A stretch of DNA of 64,000 bases from Methanosarcina acetivorans C2A (GTDB taxonomy: Archaea > Halobacteriota > Methanosarcinia > Methanosarcinales > Methanosarcinaceae), in NCBI RefSeq assembly GCF_000007345.1, contig NC_003552.1, positions 1,178,001-1,242,000 on the forward strand, in the 5' to 3' direction. Numbering within the stretch: position 1 is the stretch's first letter; the number at the start of each line of letters is the position of its first letter. Below are positions 47,799 to 57,656 of this stretch, piece after piece. The notes beneath the pieces are model-generated. The model saw only the letters and a list, made by a program, of their open reading frames with translations, was not told where the DNA came from and did not search any database. The translations under genes were made by a program, and so were the position numbers.

Positions 47799-48397
47799 GC
47801 GAGAGAGCCGGAGTAAAGAAAATCGACCTTTTGATCACGGGTGTTGGCGGGCAGGGGGCAATCCTTGCATCGGACATTATCGGAAAAGCCGCAGTCGTTT
47901 CAGGGATTCCCATTCGGGCAGCCGAGACCCATGGCATGGCACAGCGCGGAGGTTCGGTTGTAAACCACATAAGGCTGGGTTCCGATTTCGGGTCAATGAT
48001 CCCTAAAAAAGGAGCCGATATCATGCTTGCCCTTGAACCCATGGAAGCGGTTCGGTACCTTGATTTCCTGAAAGACGGCGGAGTGATTATAGTTAATACT
48101 CAACCTATCATCCCCGTAACCGTTACTTCCGGAATGGCAAAGTACCCGGATGTCCAGGAAATCCTTGACACCCTTTCGGAAAAATACATAGTCAAAGCCT
48201 TTAATGCAGACGACCTGGCTTATGAAGCCGGGAGCAGGCTTGCAATGAACGTGGCAATGGTTGGGGCAGTTTCCGGTTACCTGCCTGTTCCGAAAGAATC
48301 CCTGCTTGAGAGCGTGAAGGCTCTTGTACCGCAGAAAACAATCGAGATTAATGTCAGGGCTTTTGAGATGGGGAGAAGAAAAGTAGAGGAAAGCTGA
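47795..48397 (+). CDS. iorB: Indolepyruvate:ferredoxin oxidoreductase, beta subunit
   Basis: The 200-residue gamma-type subunit pairs with IorA. The typical glycine-rich start GVGGQGAILASDIIG (about 17-31) and ETHGMAQRGGSVVNHIRLG (about 46-64) are visible. Start overlaps the iorA stop (ATGA-type), meaning translational coupling. A terminator follows. Confidence 0.95.
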   Translation: MSERAGVKKIDLLITGVGGQGAILASDIIGKAAVVSGIPIRAAETHGMAQRGGSVVNHIRLGSDFGSMIPKKGADIMLALEPMEAVRYLDFLKDGGVIIVNTQPIIPVTVTSGMAKYPDVQEILDTLSEKYIVKAFNADDLAYEAGSRLAMNVAMVGAVSGYLPVPKESLLESVKALVPQKTIEINVRAFEMGRRKVEES

Positions 48398-48398
48398 A

Positions 48399-48432
48399 AG
48401 TAGGGAAGACTTCAGTCTTCTACTTTTTTCTC
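48399..48432 (+). terminator. Terminator after iorB
   Basis: AGTAGGGAAGAC pairs with GTCTTCTACT, followed by TTTTTTCTC. Confidence 0.7.
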
Positions 48433-48710
48433 TATTTTGTTTTGTATCTTTCATTCGGAAGGTAAACATATAGATTAATATTATTAATTTTATACCTCTT
48501 TCCCGGTCTTCCCATGACAGAGAAAAACAGCAGTAGAAGAGTTGAATCCTCCTTAAAACGTACAAGGTTCTTAGGTAACCTCGGCCTTATCAGGCTGTCC
48601 TACAATTACCTCCGGTAATAAATGAAATCCTTCTTTTTTGATTTAAAGGGCTTATTTGCTTTCTTTTTAGCACTTTTTTATTACTACCAATAATTGTCGG
48701 ACATCCCCTT

Positions 48711-50263
48711 ATGACTGGAGTTTTCAGAGAACTTGAAGTTGACAAACTGATCGATGAGAAACTTCCAAAAGAAAGAGATCACACCGTCCCTCACTCAGTT
48801 TGCATCTTTGCCATGGTAATCAATGGTCTTGGTTTCATAGGGCAACGTCTGTACCTGTTCCCTGATTTTTTCAAAAACATTTCTACGGAAAGGCTTTTAG
48901 GAGACGGTATGACAAGAGAAGACCTGAATCAATACGTTATCGGAGAGACTCTTGACAGAATCGTCAGATACGGCCCTACAAAACTGTTTACGGAAATTAC
49001 TCTTCACATTATGGCTCGTCTACCTATTCCTGTTCACTGTTTACACGCTGACACTACAAGTGTCAGCGTTTATGGGGATTATGATGACGAAGAAACTGAG
49101 TTTATTGACATTACTTTTTGAGTTCCTGAAAACGGAAGATAGGATCTCAAGCAGTTTGTGCCGAGCTTGATTGTTAATCAGCATGGGATACCTCTTTTCA
49201 TGAATACACATTCAGGAAATGCTTCAGACAAAAACACAATTCTGGAAGGAATAAAATCTCTTAAATCAGTTTTAAGACCTGAAAGCAAAGTGTACTATGC
49301 CGCTGATAGTTCCTTTTATACAGACAATAATATCCAGAACATAGGAAGGTCATTATGGATCAGTCGTGTTCCTGCAACAATTACCGAGGCAAAGGAACTG
49401 ATAGCTTCAAATATGAACTTGCAAACGCTAAAAAGTGATGAGAGGTACTCATTCTATCGAACTTTTGTGGAATATGGCGGAATAAAACAAAAGTGGGTTT
49501 TGTTGCTTTCTCACAAGATGAAAGAGAAGAAAGAGCAAACTCTAAGGATGAAGCTTGACAGAGAGGTTGAAAAAGCAGAGAAGTCTTTTAAAAAGCTGAA
49601 AGGAGAAAATTTCTTCTGCGAAGAGGATGCATTAAAAGCCGCAGAGAAATGGATTGCAGATTTCCCTTCTGTCTCACTTGAAAAAGTAGATGTGAAATCC
49701 ACTAAAAAACGTAAATCGGGTAAAAGAGGAAGACCTTGAAAAGATGAGGAATTAAAGACTTATTACAGGATAGATGGCAGCATAAAGGTTAATGATGCTT
49801 TTTTTTGAAAAAAATGGAGAAAATGGGACTTTTCATCCTTGCGAGTAATGTTATCAGTCTTTCTCCTGAAGAGATGCTGAAGTATTACAAAGGTCAGGAT
49901 AACGTGGAAAAAGGATTCAGCTTCTTGAAAAGTGATACATTTAGCATATCGAAAGTTTACCTCAAGAACAAAAAGAGAATTGAAGCGCTGACTATGATAA
50001 TGGTTCTCAGCTTAATGATTTATTCAATTGCAGAATGGAAATTATGGACAAAATTAGACGAAGAAAATGAAACGGCTCCAGATCAAAAAGGGAAACCAAC
50101 AAAAAGACCTACAATGAGATGGATATTTTTCAATTTCCAGGGAATTACAGAACTTATTTCTCAGAACGAAGGACAAATGAAATCAGAAATATTGAATATG
50201 GAGGAGATTCACTGGATGATATTGAGGCTAATGGGGAAGAAATATGAAAATGTCTATCTCTGA
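48711..50263 (+). pseudogene. IS1634-type (DUF4277) transposase, inactivated
   Basis: The N-terminal part matches DUF4277 (FRELEVDKLIDEKLP, DHTVPHSVCIFAMVINGLGF) and includes HADTTSVSVYG with the first DDE Asp. The second part has IPLFMNTHSGNASDKN, and the third has EKGFSFLKSDTF with the catalytic Glu region. There is an in-frame TGA at 49119 and TAG at about 49140, a second TGA at 49737, and a poly-T frameshift at about 49800. Ends and target duplication were not found. The frame is beyond repair. Confidence 0.85.
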
Positions 50264-50491
50264 TTAAGTTAACATGCCGAATAAACGTTATATATCCACA
50301 TTAAATAATTATATTACTTTAATTATTTTAATTATCTCCTATTAATATAAAGTGTAGAAGTTTTTTGTAATTAAAGACTAGGTTTTTAATTAAATAGTAA
50401 AAAATATATTCAATTAATATGAAATTAACTTTAAAGAGTGCGATTACTAAACTCTATGACCCTTAAGTGAAAATGAAGGAGATAATGGTGG
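50264..50491. other. AT-rich spacer upstream of the biosynthetic cluster
   Basis: Very AT-rich; several TATA-like words such as TTATATAT at 50289-50296 could serve as promoter. GAAGGAG at 50476-50482 is the ribosome site for the carrier protein. Confidence 0.35.
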
Positions 50492-50737
50492 ATGGAACAG
50501 ATAAAAAACTGTTTAATTGATTATCTGAAAGCCAATTCTTTTATGGATAAAGATACTCACCTGGAAGACAGCGATTCTCTTACTCAAAACGGCATCATAG
50601 ATTCGATTGGCCTTCTGGAACTAATTGACTATATTACTGAGAAATACTCTATCGAAATTCCAGAAGAAATGTTGACACCGGAAAATTTTGACACTCTACA
50701 GGGAATTAGCAATATGATACACAAACTGGCGAAGTAA
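50492..50737 (+). CDS. Acyl carrier protein
   Basis: The 81-residue protein has the phosphopantetheine site D37-S38 in IIDSIGLLEL, with the helix II sequence typical of stand-alone carrier proteins and an acidic overall charge. Archaea do not make fatty acids with carrier protein cycles, so a stand-alone carrier next to an adenylating ligase points to secondary or glycan metabolism. A phosphopantetheinyl transferase would be needed and none is nearby. First gene of a six-gene plus-strand cluster. Confidence 0.88.
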   Translation: MEQIKNCLIDYLKANSFMDKDTHLEDSDSLTQNGIIDSIGLLELIDYITEKYSIEIPEEMLTPENFDTLQGISNMIHKLAK

Positions 50738-50743
50738 AAAGAA

Positions 50744-52231
50744 GTGAAAAATATGCGAATTGATGCGTATATATCAGAATACGCCAGAAAAACTCCTCAA
50801 AGCGTTGCCCTGGAAGATAGCAAAAACTCGGTTTCCTATGGCTGTCTCGAGAAGGACATAAGTAATATAGCTTTATATCTGAAGGATTTTAAACGTTCCA
50901 GATTTACAATACTTGCAGAATCCGATATACAGTATGTAAAACTTCTCCTGGCTGTATACCGGTCTGAAAATATTGCAATCCCACTGCCAATAGAATTTCC
51001 CAGGTTCAGCCTTGAACGAATTCTTGATTCTGCCCATGTCAACAATATAATTACAACAGATACTCAGTACTCAAGGTTTGGGAAGAGCTTTTTTGAGCGT
51101 TTCGGAACTGTCGTTGTTACTTACAATGATATGTCAGTAAATATCCTCCGTAAGGAGATTAAAGACGAAACCAACAATCCTGAACTGAGATTGGTTCTCT
51201 ATACTTCCGGCACAACAGGTACTCCAAAAGGGGTCATGTTGAGTGACAGGAACCTGATAGCAAACGGAGAATCAATAATAGGAGTGCTTGGCATAACTTC
51301 TGAAGATAAAGGAGCGCTTGTGATATCTCCGCATCACGCTTTTGGAAACTCTATTCTCAATTCCCATCTGATGGCTGGAGGTTCTGTCCGAATAGGAACA
51401 ATGAATTTTATGAATTCTGTTTTTAATCTGATAGGGTCAGGAGTATCAATTTTTTATGGCGTGCCCAGCACCTATCGCATGCTTCTCAAGTATCCAGATA
51501 GGTTCAGGCAGGTTTTTACCGGTGTCAGAACCGCTGCTTCAGCAGGCGGAGGTATGGATAGGTCAATCGTAAAAGAGATCCGAGAGCTTGCTCCGTGGCT
51601 TGAAATTCTGCCAATGTATGGGCAGACCGAAGCTACGGCAAGGCTTGCCTATGTGCCGGCAGAAGACGTGGATAAATTTATTGATACGATAGGAAAAGCA
51701 ATTCCTGGAGTTACTCTGGACGTCTTTGACTTTGAGTGCAGATCGGTAGAGCCAAACATAGAAGGTGAGCTGGTTGCCAGAGGGGAAAATATCCTGATAG
51801 GTTATCTTGATGATGAAATTGCTACTAAGAGTAAGGTTGTAAACGGATGGCTTCATACAGGAGATCTTGCACAAAAACTGCCCAATGGATATATCCGGCT
51901 GCTTGGGCGCAAAGATGACATTATAAAAATCGGGGACCATCGTGTGAATCCCAGAGAAATTGAAAGATATATAGAGGAGAATAACACGGTCTCCAGGGTT
52001 TTTGTTGTGCCTGTATCTCATGAACTTATGGGGACTGCTATTAGCCTCATGGTCATGCCTGCGGAAGGGACAGAAATTGAAGCCCTTTATGCTTTTTGCA
52101 GGAAGAATTTTCCAGGTTATCTCTGCCCAAGAGAAATACTTTTTATCGATTATATCCCGTTGAGCGAGAACGGGAAAATATCCAATAGATCAATAATAGA
52201 GGAATACCAGCATGTCAAAAGTAGTATGTAA
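50744..52231 (+). CDS. Acyl-adenylating (AMP-dependent) ligase
   Basis: The 495-residue ANL enzyme has the phosphate loop YTSGTTGTPKG (about 153-163), the adenine motif MYGQTEA (about 290), the ribose-binding Asp in LHTGDLAQ (about 370-377) and the GRKDDIIKIGDHRV hinge (about 387-400). The final Lys is in LSENGKISNRS (about 483). It should activate a carboxylic acid as adenylate and load it on the neighbouring carrier protein (spacing 6 bases). GTG 50744 is used, ATG at 50753 is an alternative. The frame overlaps the next gene by 20 bases. Confidence 0.92.
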   Translation: MKNMRIDAYISEYARKTPQSVALEDSKNSVSYGCLEKDISNIALYLKDFKRSRFTILAESDIQYVKLLLAVYRSENIAIPLPIEFPRFSLERILDSAHVNNIITTDTQYSRFGKSFFERFGTVVVTYNDMSVNILRKEIKDETNNPELRLVLYTSGTTGTPKGVMLSDRNLIANGESIIGVLGITSEDKGALVISPHHAFGNSILNSHLMAGGSVRIGTMNFMNSVFNLIGSGVSIFYGVPSTYRMLLKYPDRFRQVFTGVRTAASAGGGMDRSIVKEIRELAPWLEILPMYGQTEATARLAYVPAEDVDKFIDTIGKAIPGVTLDVFDFECRSVEPNIEGELVARGENILIGYLDDEIATKSKVVNGWLHTGDLAQKLPNGYIRLLGRKDDIIKIGDHRVNPREIERYIEENNTVSRVFVVPVSHELMGTAISLMVMPAEGTEIEALYAFCRKNFPGYLCPREILFIDYIPLSENGKISNRSIIEEYQHVKSSM

Positions 52232-53228
52232 AAAGTGTATTCTGGATTCTGATATTCCAGGTATAACTATTAATATGGAAACTGGTTTCTGCCATTTTTG
52301 TGAAACTTATGCTCCTCTCTCTCTTCAGGAAAAGGGCGAGTACTTGGCAAAAATTGAAGAACTTTTTGAAAAACACCGGGGAAAAGGCAACTACGATGTT
52401 ATCTATGCACTTTCCGGTGGGAAAGACTCTTCATACACGCTTTACAAACTCAAAAAAGACTATCCTTTCCTGAAGGTTCTTGCTGTCCAGTTTAATAACG
52501 GATTCATTTCCGAAGGCGCAGTAAAAAACGCAAAAAAAATATGCAAAATAACAGGCTCCGACTACTACCAGCTGACAATGCAAAATAAGATTCTTTATGA
52601 TACATTCCGAAAGGCAGCCGAATCATATGATGCGTTTCCCAAGTTCGCTAAGTATAGAGCCAGCGACATATGCAATATCTGTATAACTATCATCAAACAG
52701 AAACTGATAGAGCAGGCAATTGTTCAGAAAGTACCTTTTATTGTATTTGCTTTCACGGCCGGGCAATCTCCAAACCCCATAATAAACCTTTCACCTAATT
52801 TTATAAAATGGTCCAGAAACATGTTTGAAACACAACTTCAAAAGATAGGCATCCATGACAAGGACGAACTTTTCCTGGTCAAAAATAAAGTTATTGAAGA
52901 TCTGGAGGGAAGTGCTCCGAGTATCCTTCACCCACTTTGTCTATGGGAATATAGCGAGGATAAAGTACTTGAGACACTTCTGGAGATCGGATGGGAACCA
53001 CCTGGAATCAATGACAGTAACTCAACCAACTGTACATTAAACTCTTTTGCCTGCTATAACCATCTGGAAAAATATGGGTTCCATCCATATACCTTTGATA
53101 TAGCAGGGCTTGTCAGAAGCGGAGAAATGTCAAGGGAAGAAGGGCTTGAAAAAATTAATCAGGAACTTTCAAGACCGTTAATAGAAGAAGCTGCAAAGAA
53201 GCTTAAGTTGAATCTCAAAGAAGATTAA
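52212..53228 (+). CDS. PP-loop ATP pyrophosphatase, sugar amidotransferase-like
   Basis: The 338-residue protein has a four-cysteine N-terminal zinc site (C6, C9, C27, C30) and a PP-loop SGGKDS (68-73), which adenylates a carbonyl or amide. It resembles the WbpG/PseA group, which works with ammonia to turn N-acetyl sugars into acetamidino sugars, and more distantly the ExsB/TtuA enzymes. A second metal site is possible from CNIC. No HisH/HisF-like ammonia supply is in the cluster. The overlapping start with the ligase implies coupled expression. Confidence 0.8.
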   Translation: MSKVVCKKCILDSDIPGITINMETGFCHFCETYAPLSLQEKGEYLAKIEELFEKHRGKGNYDVIYALSGGKDSSYTLYKLKKDYPFLKVLAVQFNNGFISEGAVKNAKKICKITGSDYYQLTMQNKILYDTFRKAAESYDAFPKFAKYRASDICNICITIIKQKLIEQAIVQKVPFIVFAFTAGQSPNPIINLSPNFIKWSRNMFETQLQKIGIHDKDELFLVKNKVIEDLEGSAPSILHPLCLWEYSEDKVLETLLEIGWEPPGINDSNSTNCTLNSFACYNHLEKYGFHPYTFDIAGLVRSGEMSREEGLEKINQELSRPLIEEAAKKLKLNLKED

Positions 53229-53306
53229 GTTGAGTTTTAAAGAAGCTCAAAATAAACACTCAAATTCTTTTAATTGAACATTAAAATCACTTCAGGAGAA
53301 AATATT

Positions 53307-54299
53307 ATGCAGGAAACGGAAGAACCCAGTGTTAAGATAACGGAAGAACTCAACAAGGATATTGAAAATCTGGCATTAAACATCAGGGGTTTTATTAAAA
53401 GCCAGATCTCAGGTTTTAAGAAAAAAGGAGCTGTTCTGGGAGTATCGGGTGGAATTGATTCAGCTGTAGCCCTTACCCTCTGCGTACAGGAACTGGGAAA
53501 GGAACATGTTTATGGTCTTATACTTCCTGAGAAAGAGTCAGCCCCTTCAAGTAAAGTTCTGGGCGCAGAAATCTGTGAAAGCCTGGGTGTAGCATACGAG
53601 GAAGTCCCAATCTCTCCAATTGTGGAATCCCTTAACATTTATGAGAAGAAAGAGCAGGTTATAAAGAGAGCCTGTCCTGAATACGATCCTGCAATACACA
53701 AAACTTCGCTAATCTTCCCGGATTTCCTTGACCAGGAACTCCTGAACGTTCCTTATATCCGGCTGATAAAGGACGGCGAGACGGTCGGAAAGTACAGGTT
53801 GAAGGCTAATGACTATCTGGAGCTGATCGGGTTGCAGGGTGTCAAACAGCGGTCCAGAATGATAGTCCAGTACATGTATGCTGAGAAGATGAATTACGCT
53901 GTGTGCGGCACAACCAACAAGACTGAAGTTGCCCTTGGTCAGTTTGTCAAATATGGAGATGGAGGTGTGGACCTCGAACCTCTGGCTGACTGTTATAAGA
54001 CCCAGATCTATGCTCTTGGAAAACATTTGAATATCAATGACGAGATCATGAGACGCCCCCCAAGTGCTGACACATGGAGCCATTATACGACTGATGAGGA
54101 ATTCTACTGGCGTATGCCCATGCACATCATGGATCAGCTGCTGTATTCTCAGGAACACGATTTACCTCCTGGTGTTATTAGTGAAAACACAGATCTGTCA
54201 ACGGATAAGATAGAGAAGGCTTTAAAGCACATCAGAAGAATTAAAAACACCACAGAATATATTAGGGCTGTTCCGCCTGTATATTATCTTAATAGATAA
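53307..54299 (+). CDS. NAD-synthase-like ammonia-dependent ATP pyrophosphatase
   Basis: About 330 residues from the ATG at 53307, which has AGGAG 9-13 bases upstream. The P-loop SGGIDS is at 47-52 and GTTNKTEVALGQFVKYGDGGVDLEPL (about 201-226) is the NadE active region. True NH3-dependent NadE proteins have about 250-275 residues. This one carries an extra stretch of about 50 residues between the two motifs (about 115-165), so another substrate is likely. Being next to another PP-loop enzyme, a ligase and a carrier protein, it probably makes an amide in the same pathway. Family nadE identity is not certain. Confidence 0.75.
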   Translation: MQETEEPSVKITEELNKDIENLALNIRGFIKSQISGFKKKGAVLGVSGGIDSAVALTLCVQELGKEHVYGLILPEKESAPSSKVLGAEICESLGVAYEEVPISPIVESLNIYEKKEQVIKRACPEYDPAIHKTSLIFPDFLDQELLNVPYIRLIKDGETVGKYRLKANDYLELIGLQGVKQRSRMIVQYMYAEKMNYAVCGTTNKTEVALGQFVKYGDGGVDLEPLADCYKTQIYALGKHLNINDEIMRRPPSADTWSHYTTDEEFYWRMPMHIMDQLLYSQEHDLPPGVISENTDLSTDKIEKALKHIRRIKNTTEYIRAVPPVYYLNR

Positions 54300-54571
54300 T
54301 TATCTTAATAGATAAATTGAAGGCAACGGGTAGAAAAAATGATTTTTTAGCCAGAGCCAGAAATAAATTATTATGGTCATAAATAAGGTTTTTACGGCTT
54401 TGCCTTCTGTAAGAACACCATAAAACCAACCATTAACGTATCTGAACAATCTGTACTTGAGAAGATGTTTCAAACATAAATTTTTTTCTTTAAGACAGAT
54501 AACTTGAATTTAATTAAAGGTGAACTGTTATAGCCTAACATAAATTAATTCAGTAGCTCAAGTGTGTAACT
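54300..54571. other. Spacer within the cluster
   Basis: It begins with a repeat of TTATCTTAATAGATAA from the end of the NadE-like gene. No frame is supported; a separate promoter for the last two genes is possible. Confidence 0.35.
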
Positions 54572-55705
54572 ATGAATACCAGGGTTTCTATTGTCCGCTG
54601 CAATGACTATTCGGAAGCAAAAGATGCGATCAGAGAATCACTAAGCCTGATAGGCGGTCTTGAGACTATCATATCTCCCGGCAACCAAGTACTGCTTAAG
54701 CCAAATGTCCTTTCCATTCGACCTCCAGAGGACGCTGTCACCACTCATCCGGCAGTAGTCGCTGCAATGTGCGAACTGGTTAAAGAGGCAGGAGGTGTTC
54801 CGGTAGTAGGTGATGGGTCCGGAATTATAAGGCCCGGGTCTACCAGTACTTCTCAGGCGTTGAAGGTGTCAGGTATTGAAGCTGTTGCTTTCAGTTGCGG
54901 GGCAGAACTCATCAATTTTGAGACTTCAGGATATGTAGAGGTTGATGTTCCTGGCTCAAGGCAGTTCCCTCGTCTGCACATAGCAAAAGCAGTACTTGAA
55001 GCAGATGTAGTAATTTCCCTTCCTAAACTCAAGACACATGAGCTCACGCTCTATACGGGAGCGGTCAAAAATTTCTTTGGGGCCATTCCTCAGAAAACAA
55101 GAAAACAGGCACATGCCCTTGAAGACCGTAACCGTTTTGGAAATGCCATTGTTGATATATACTCGGTTGTCAAGCCTCAGATCTCAGTTATGGATGGCGT
55201 GATCGGAATGGAAGGAAATGGCCCTTCGGGAGGTACGCCTGTAAAGGCAGGAGTGATAATGGCAAGTCATGACTGCGTGGCTCTGGATATCATAGCTTCC
55301 GAGCTTATAGGGATCGACCCTATGAAAGTTCCTACAAACAGAGCTGCAATCTCAAGAGGGTTTGGGACGGAACATCCAGAGGTTGTTGGTACACCTTTTG
55401 AAGAAGTAAAAGTCAGGTTTAAAAGCCCTGAGGGTGGAGTTACTGCTTATGTCCCCTCTTTTCTAATGAGGATACTTCGAACTCAGTTAACTGTAAAACC
55501 TTTTATCAATACCTCAAACTGTAAACTTTGCAAAGCTTGCGTTTTGAACTGTTCGGTACATGCCATTGAAGAAACAGGCAGTGCACTCAAAATCAACCAG
55601 GAAAAATGTATCCAGTGTTACTGCTGCCGGGAACTATGTCCTAGCGACGCGGTGGAAATAAAGAAATCGATGCTTTTAAAGCTTGTGACCAGGATTAAAC
55701 GCTAA
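54572..55705 (+). CDS. DUF362 protein with two 4Fe-4S ferredoxin motifs
   Basis: The 377-residue protein starts with a DUF362 domain (about 1-285), visible as LLKPNVLS, TTHPAVVAA, VISLPKLKTH and VKNFFGAIP. At the C-terminus are two [4Fe-4S] motifs, CKLCKACVLNC and CIQCYCCRELC (about 315-365). The family occurs in many anaerobes, and the function is unproven, although a redox role is likely. It follows the NadE-like gene after 270 bases in the same direction. Confidence 0.88.
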   Translation: MNTRVSIVRCNDYSEAKDAIRESLSLIGGLETIISPGNQVLLKPNVLSIRPPEDAVTTHPAVVAAMCELVKEAGGVPVVGDGSGIIRPGSTSTSQALKVSGIEAVAFSCGAELINFETSGYVEVDVPGSRQFPRLHIAKAVLEADVVISLPKLKTHELTLYTGAVKNFFGAIPQKTRKQAHALEDRNRFGNAIVDIYSVVKPQISVMDGVIGMEGNGPSGGTPVKAGVIMASHDCVALDIIASELIGIDPMKVPTNRAAISRGFGTEHPEVVGTPFEEVKVRFKSPEGGVTAYVPSFLMRILRTQLTVKPFINTSNCKLCKACVLNCSVHAIEETGSALKINQEKCIQCYCCRELCPSDAVEIKKSMLLKLVTRIKR

Positions 55706-55846
55706 AGAAAAGTTTATTTAAATATCAGTTTCTGTATCAATATTCTCTCACATTTCGAATACTGGACGCAGGAAAAGGGTACTTTCTGGTGAAAGAGTAT
55801 GATAAGCAACAATTATTTTTCATTATAAAATTGGGAAGGCAACACC

Positions 55847-56371
55847 ATGATATCCAACAGAGATAAAGTGACTTTTGGTGAAGTATCCAATCACTATCAT
55901 AGTAATAAAATCTTATTTGGATTCAGGTATCTGAAGAACTGGTTTTTAGAACAGCTTGCATCAGTTTTTCCTGTTCCTTCCTGGAGAGCAAAATTGCACA
56001 AAATGAGGGGAGTAAATATTGGGAAAAACGTATACGTCGGTTATGGTGTGGTTTTTGATCGGCTCCACCCTGAGCTAATCACAATTGGAGATTATGCAGA
56101 GATTGGTGACCGGTGTATACTGTCTGCCCATACAAGAGGCAGTTTAACTACAAGACAAGCGTATCCGAGAACCATGGCTCCAATCAAAATAGGATCCGGA
56201 GTTTCTATTAACCCGGGATGTATCATTATACAGGGAGTCGAGATTGGTGAAAACTCGATAATAGGAATAGGGTCCGTAGTTACGAGAGATATCTCCCCAA
56301 ACAGTCTTGCTCTTGGCTACCCTGCCAGAGTTGTTAAAAAGCTTGATGGCGTAGGTGAGCTCCAAACCTGA
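55847..56371 (+). CDS. Hexapeptide (left-handed beta-helix) acyltransferase
   Basis: The 174-residue protein has hexapeptide repeats of the LbetaH fold (VNIGKNVYVGYGVVFDRL, ITIGDYAEIGDRC, IKIGSGVSINPGC, VEIGENSIIGIGSV), as in maltose and serine O-acetyltransferases. The catalytic His is probably in SAHTRGS. It would transfer an acyl group from CoA or carrier protein to a sugar or amine. The N-terminal 50 residues are not part of the helix. It is the last gene of the cluster and supports a surface glycan or modified sugar as product. Confidence 0.88.
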   Translation: MISNRDKVTFGEVSNHYHSNKILFGFRYLKNWFLEQLASVFPVPSWRAKLHKMRGVNIGKNVYVGYGVVFDRLHPELITIGDYAEIGDRCILSAHTRGSLTTRQAYPRTMAPIKIGSGVSINPGCIIIQGVEIGENSIIGIGSVVTRDISPNSLALGYPARVVKKLDGVGELQT

Positions 56372-56539
56372 TTTTGATGTTTCCTGCTTATTTTTTGAGT
56401 CTCGATACTTTTTTCTTTTATTCAAACTTTGGAGGTTCAAATTCTTTCTTCTATTTTTTGTCCTGTAAATTCTGAGCCAAATTTTATTGTTTTTTGTTAT
56501 AACTCAGCCCCGAATACTCTTATAAAAATAAAGTGGAAA

Positions 56540-56700
56540 ATAAATTAGAAAAATGAGATAAGAAAACAAGAAATTAGAAACGAAAAAAAGATAACTGGAA
56601 AAGATAACTGGAAAAGAGAAATGAAAAGAGAAATGAAAAGAAAATGAAAAGAAAATGAAAAGAAAATGAAAAAAAGATAATAAAAATAAGCTGAAAGATT
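56540..56700. repeat. Purine-rich low-complexity tract
   Basis: Repeats of GAAAAGAAAAT and GAAAAGAGAAAT units with hardly any pyrimidines for about 160 bases, between the acyltransferase and a convergent membrane protein gene. Confidence 0.85.
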
Positions 56701-56711
56701 AAAAGGAAAGT

Positions 56712-57296
56712 TCACTTTTCGGGCCTGTATTTGAACTCAAAACCAAGATGACTCAGGGCAAAGAGCGCCATCATTATCACCGAACAGATAAAAAAGACCG
56801 ATGCAAGAGATGCTGTCATATAATAAAGAATTCCATTTTCCTGAAAGCCCACGTCCATCAACGAAAATACACTCACCTTTTCTTCATATAAAGGGAATAA
56901 ATATTCAGTACCACCTTCTCCTATATCATCAAGCAATAAATGCGTAAGGAAAGCAGCTTCTCCAAAGAGCCCCAGGTAAATTGCTTTTCCGAGGTTTCTG
57001 TATGCAATGTATCCTACTAGCGTTCCGAAAAGGATTGCAGTAGAGCTGAACAGAATCGAATGTGTTGCAATCGGACCGATCCAGCAGTGTTCTAGAGTAC
57101 CTTTTACGGGTAAATTATACAGGATCATAATGTCCGGAAATAACGTGCACAGACTGCCTACAAACAGGAGTAACAGGGGCTGCCGCAGTCTCCTGAATGA
57201 AAGCTCTTTAAGGGAAGTTAACCTGAATATGGCGTAGACAGCTACTGCGCTCATGCAGAATATAAAGAACAGAACATGTGCAACGGGATAGGGCAT
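56712..57296 (-). CDS. DUF457/YdjM-type membrane-bound metal-dependent hydrolase
   Basis: About 194 residues from the ATG at 57296, which leaves MPYPVAHVLF as the start, typical of the group; the frame is open to 57329. Four or five membrane helices with the motif set PYPVAH, LFPD, THSILF and HLLLDDIGEGG provide His and Asp residues for metal binding. The proteins are called LexA-binding or inner-membrane hydrolases, with no proven substrate. The gene is convergent with the preceding cluster. Confidence 0.75.
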   Translation of the reverse strand: MPYPVAHVLFFIFCMSAVAVYAIFRLTSLKELSFRRLRQPLLLLFVGSLCTLFPDIMILYNLPVKGTLEHCWIGPIATHSILFSSTAILFGTLVGYIAYRNLGKAIYLGLFGEAAFLTHLLLDDIGEGGTEYLFPLYEEKVSVFSLMDVGFQENGILYYMTASLASVFFICSVIMMALFALSHLGFEFKYRPEK

Positions 57297-57329
57297 GACA
57301 AGACACTTTTTGAAATATATATATGTCAA

Positions 57330-57600
57330 AAAGAATATGTTTCGAAAATATATAAGATTTATTACAAATATTCTTTGAGAATTTAATAAAAATTATTTAT
57401 TTTCAATAAATTATAACTCATTTTATTTATTTTATCTGAGGATTAGAACTTAATAGAAAGTCTGCCATCTTCGTTTTGATCTATTTTCAGATTAAGTGCC
57501 GAAGTGATCTACAACCGGCTATCATAACAATTGAAATAAAGTAATAGTGAATTGCTCCTTCATGCTTTCTTCAAAAGAGAAGACGGAGCTTCCTACTTCA
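57330..57600. other. AT-rich intergenic region
   Basis: No gene is seen. The end (from about 57545) already resembles the IS605 end region and its hairpins. Confidence 0.4.
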
Positions 57601-57630
57601 TTCCCTCTTCTTCTGAAGACGAGTCCATAG

Positions 57631-57656
57631 GCTCTTCCCCACGTTCCGTAGGTGTT
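57631..57656 (-). ncRNA. Conserved 3' end of the tnpB guide RNA region
   Basis: The 26 bases are identical to 26328-26353. The block lies just beyond the tnpB stop in both places, while flanking sequence differs much more. Confidence 0.4.

Noticed and set aside
48514-48618. 34-codon frame before the IS1634 relic
   Set aside because: It has no ribosome site and no family resemblance; it may be the element's end region.
49119-49143. In-frame TAG in the IS1634 transposase as a pyrrolysine codon
   Set aside because: A TGA lies seven codons upstream in the same frame, another TGA follows at 49737, and there is a frameshift. The gene is simply dead.
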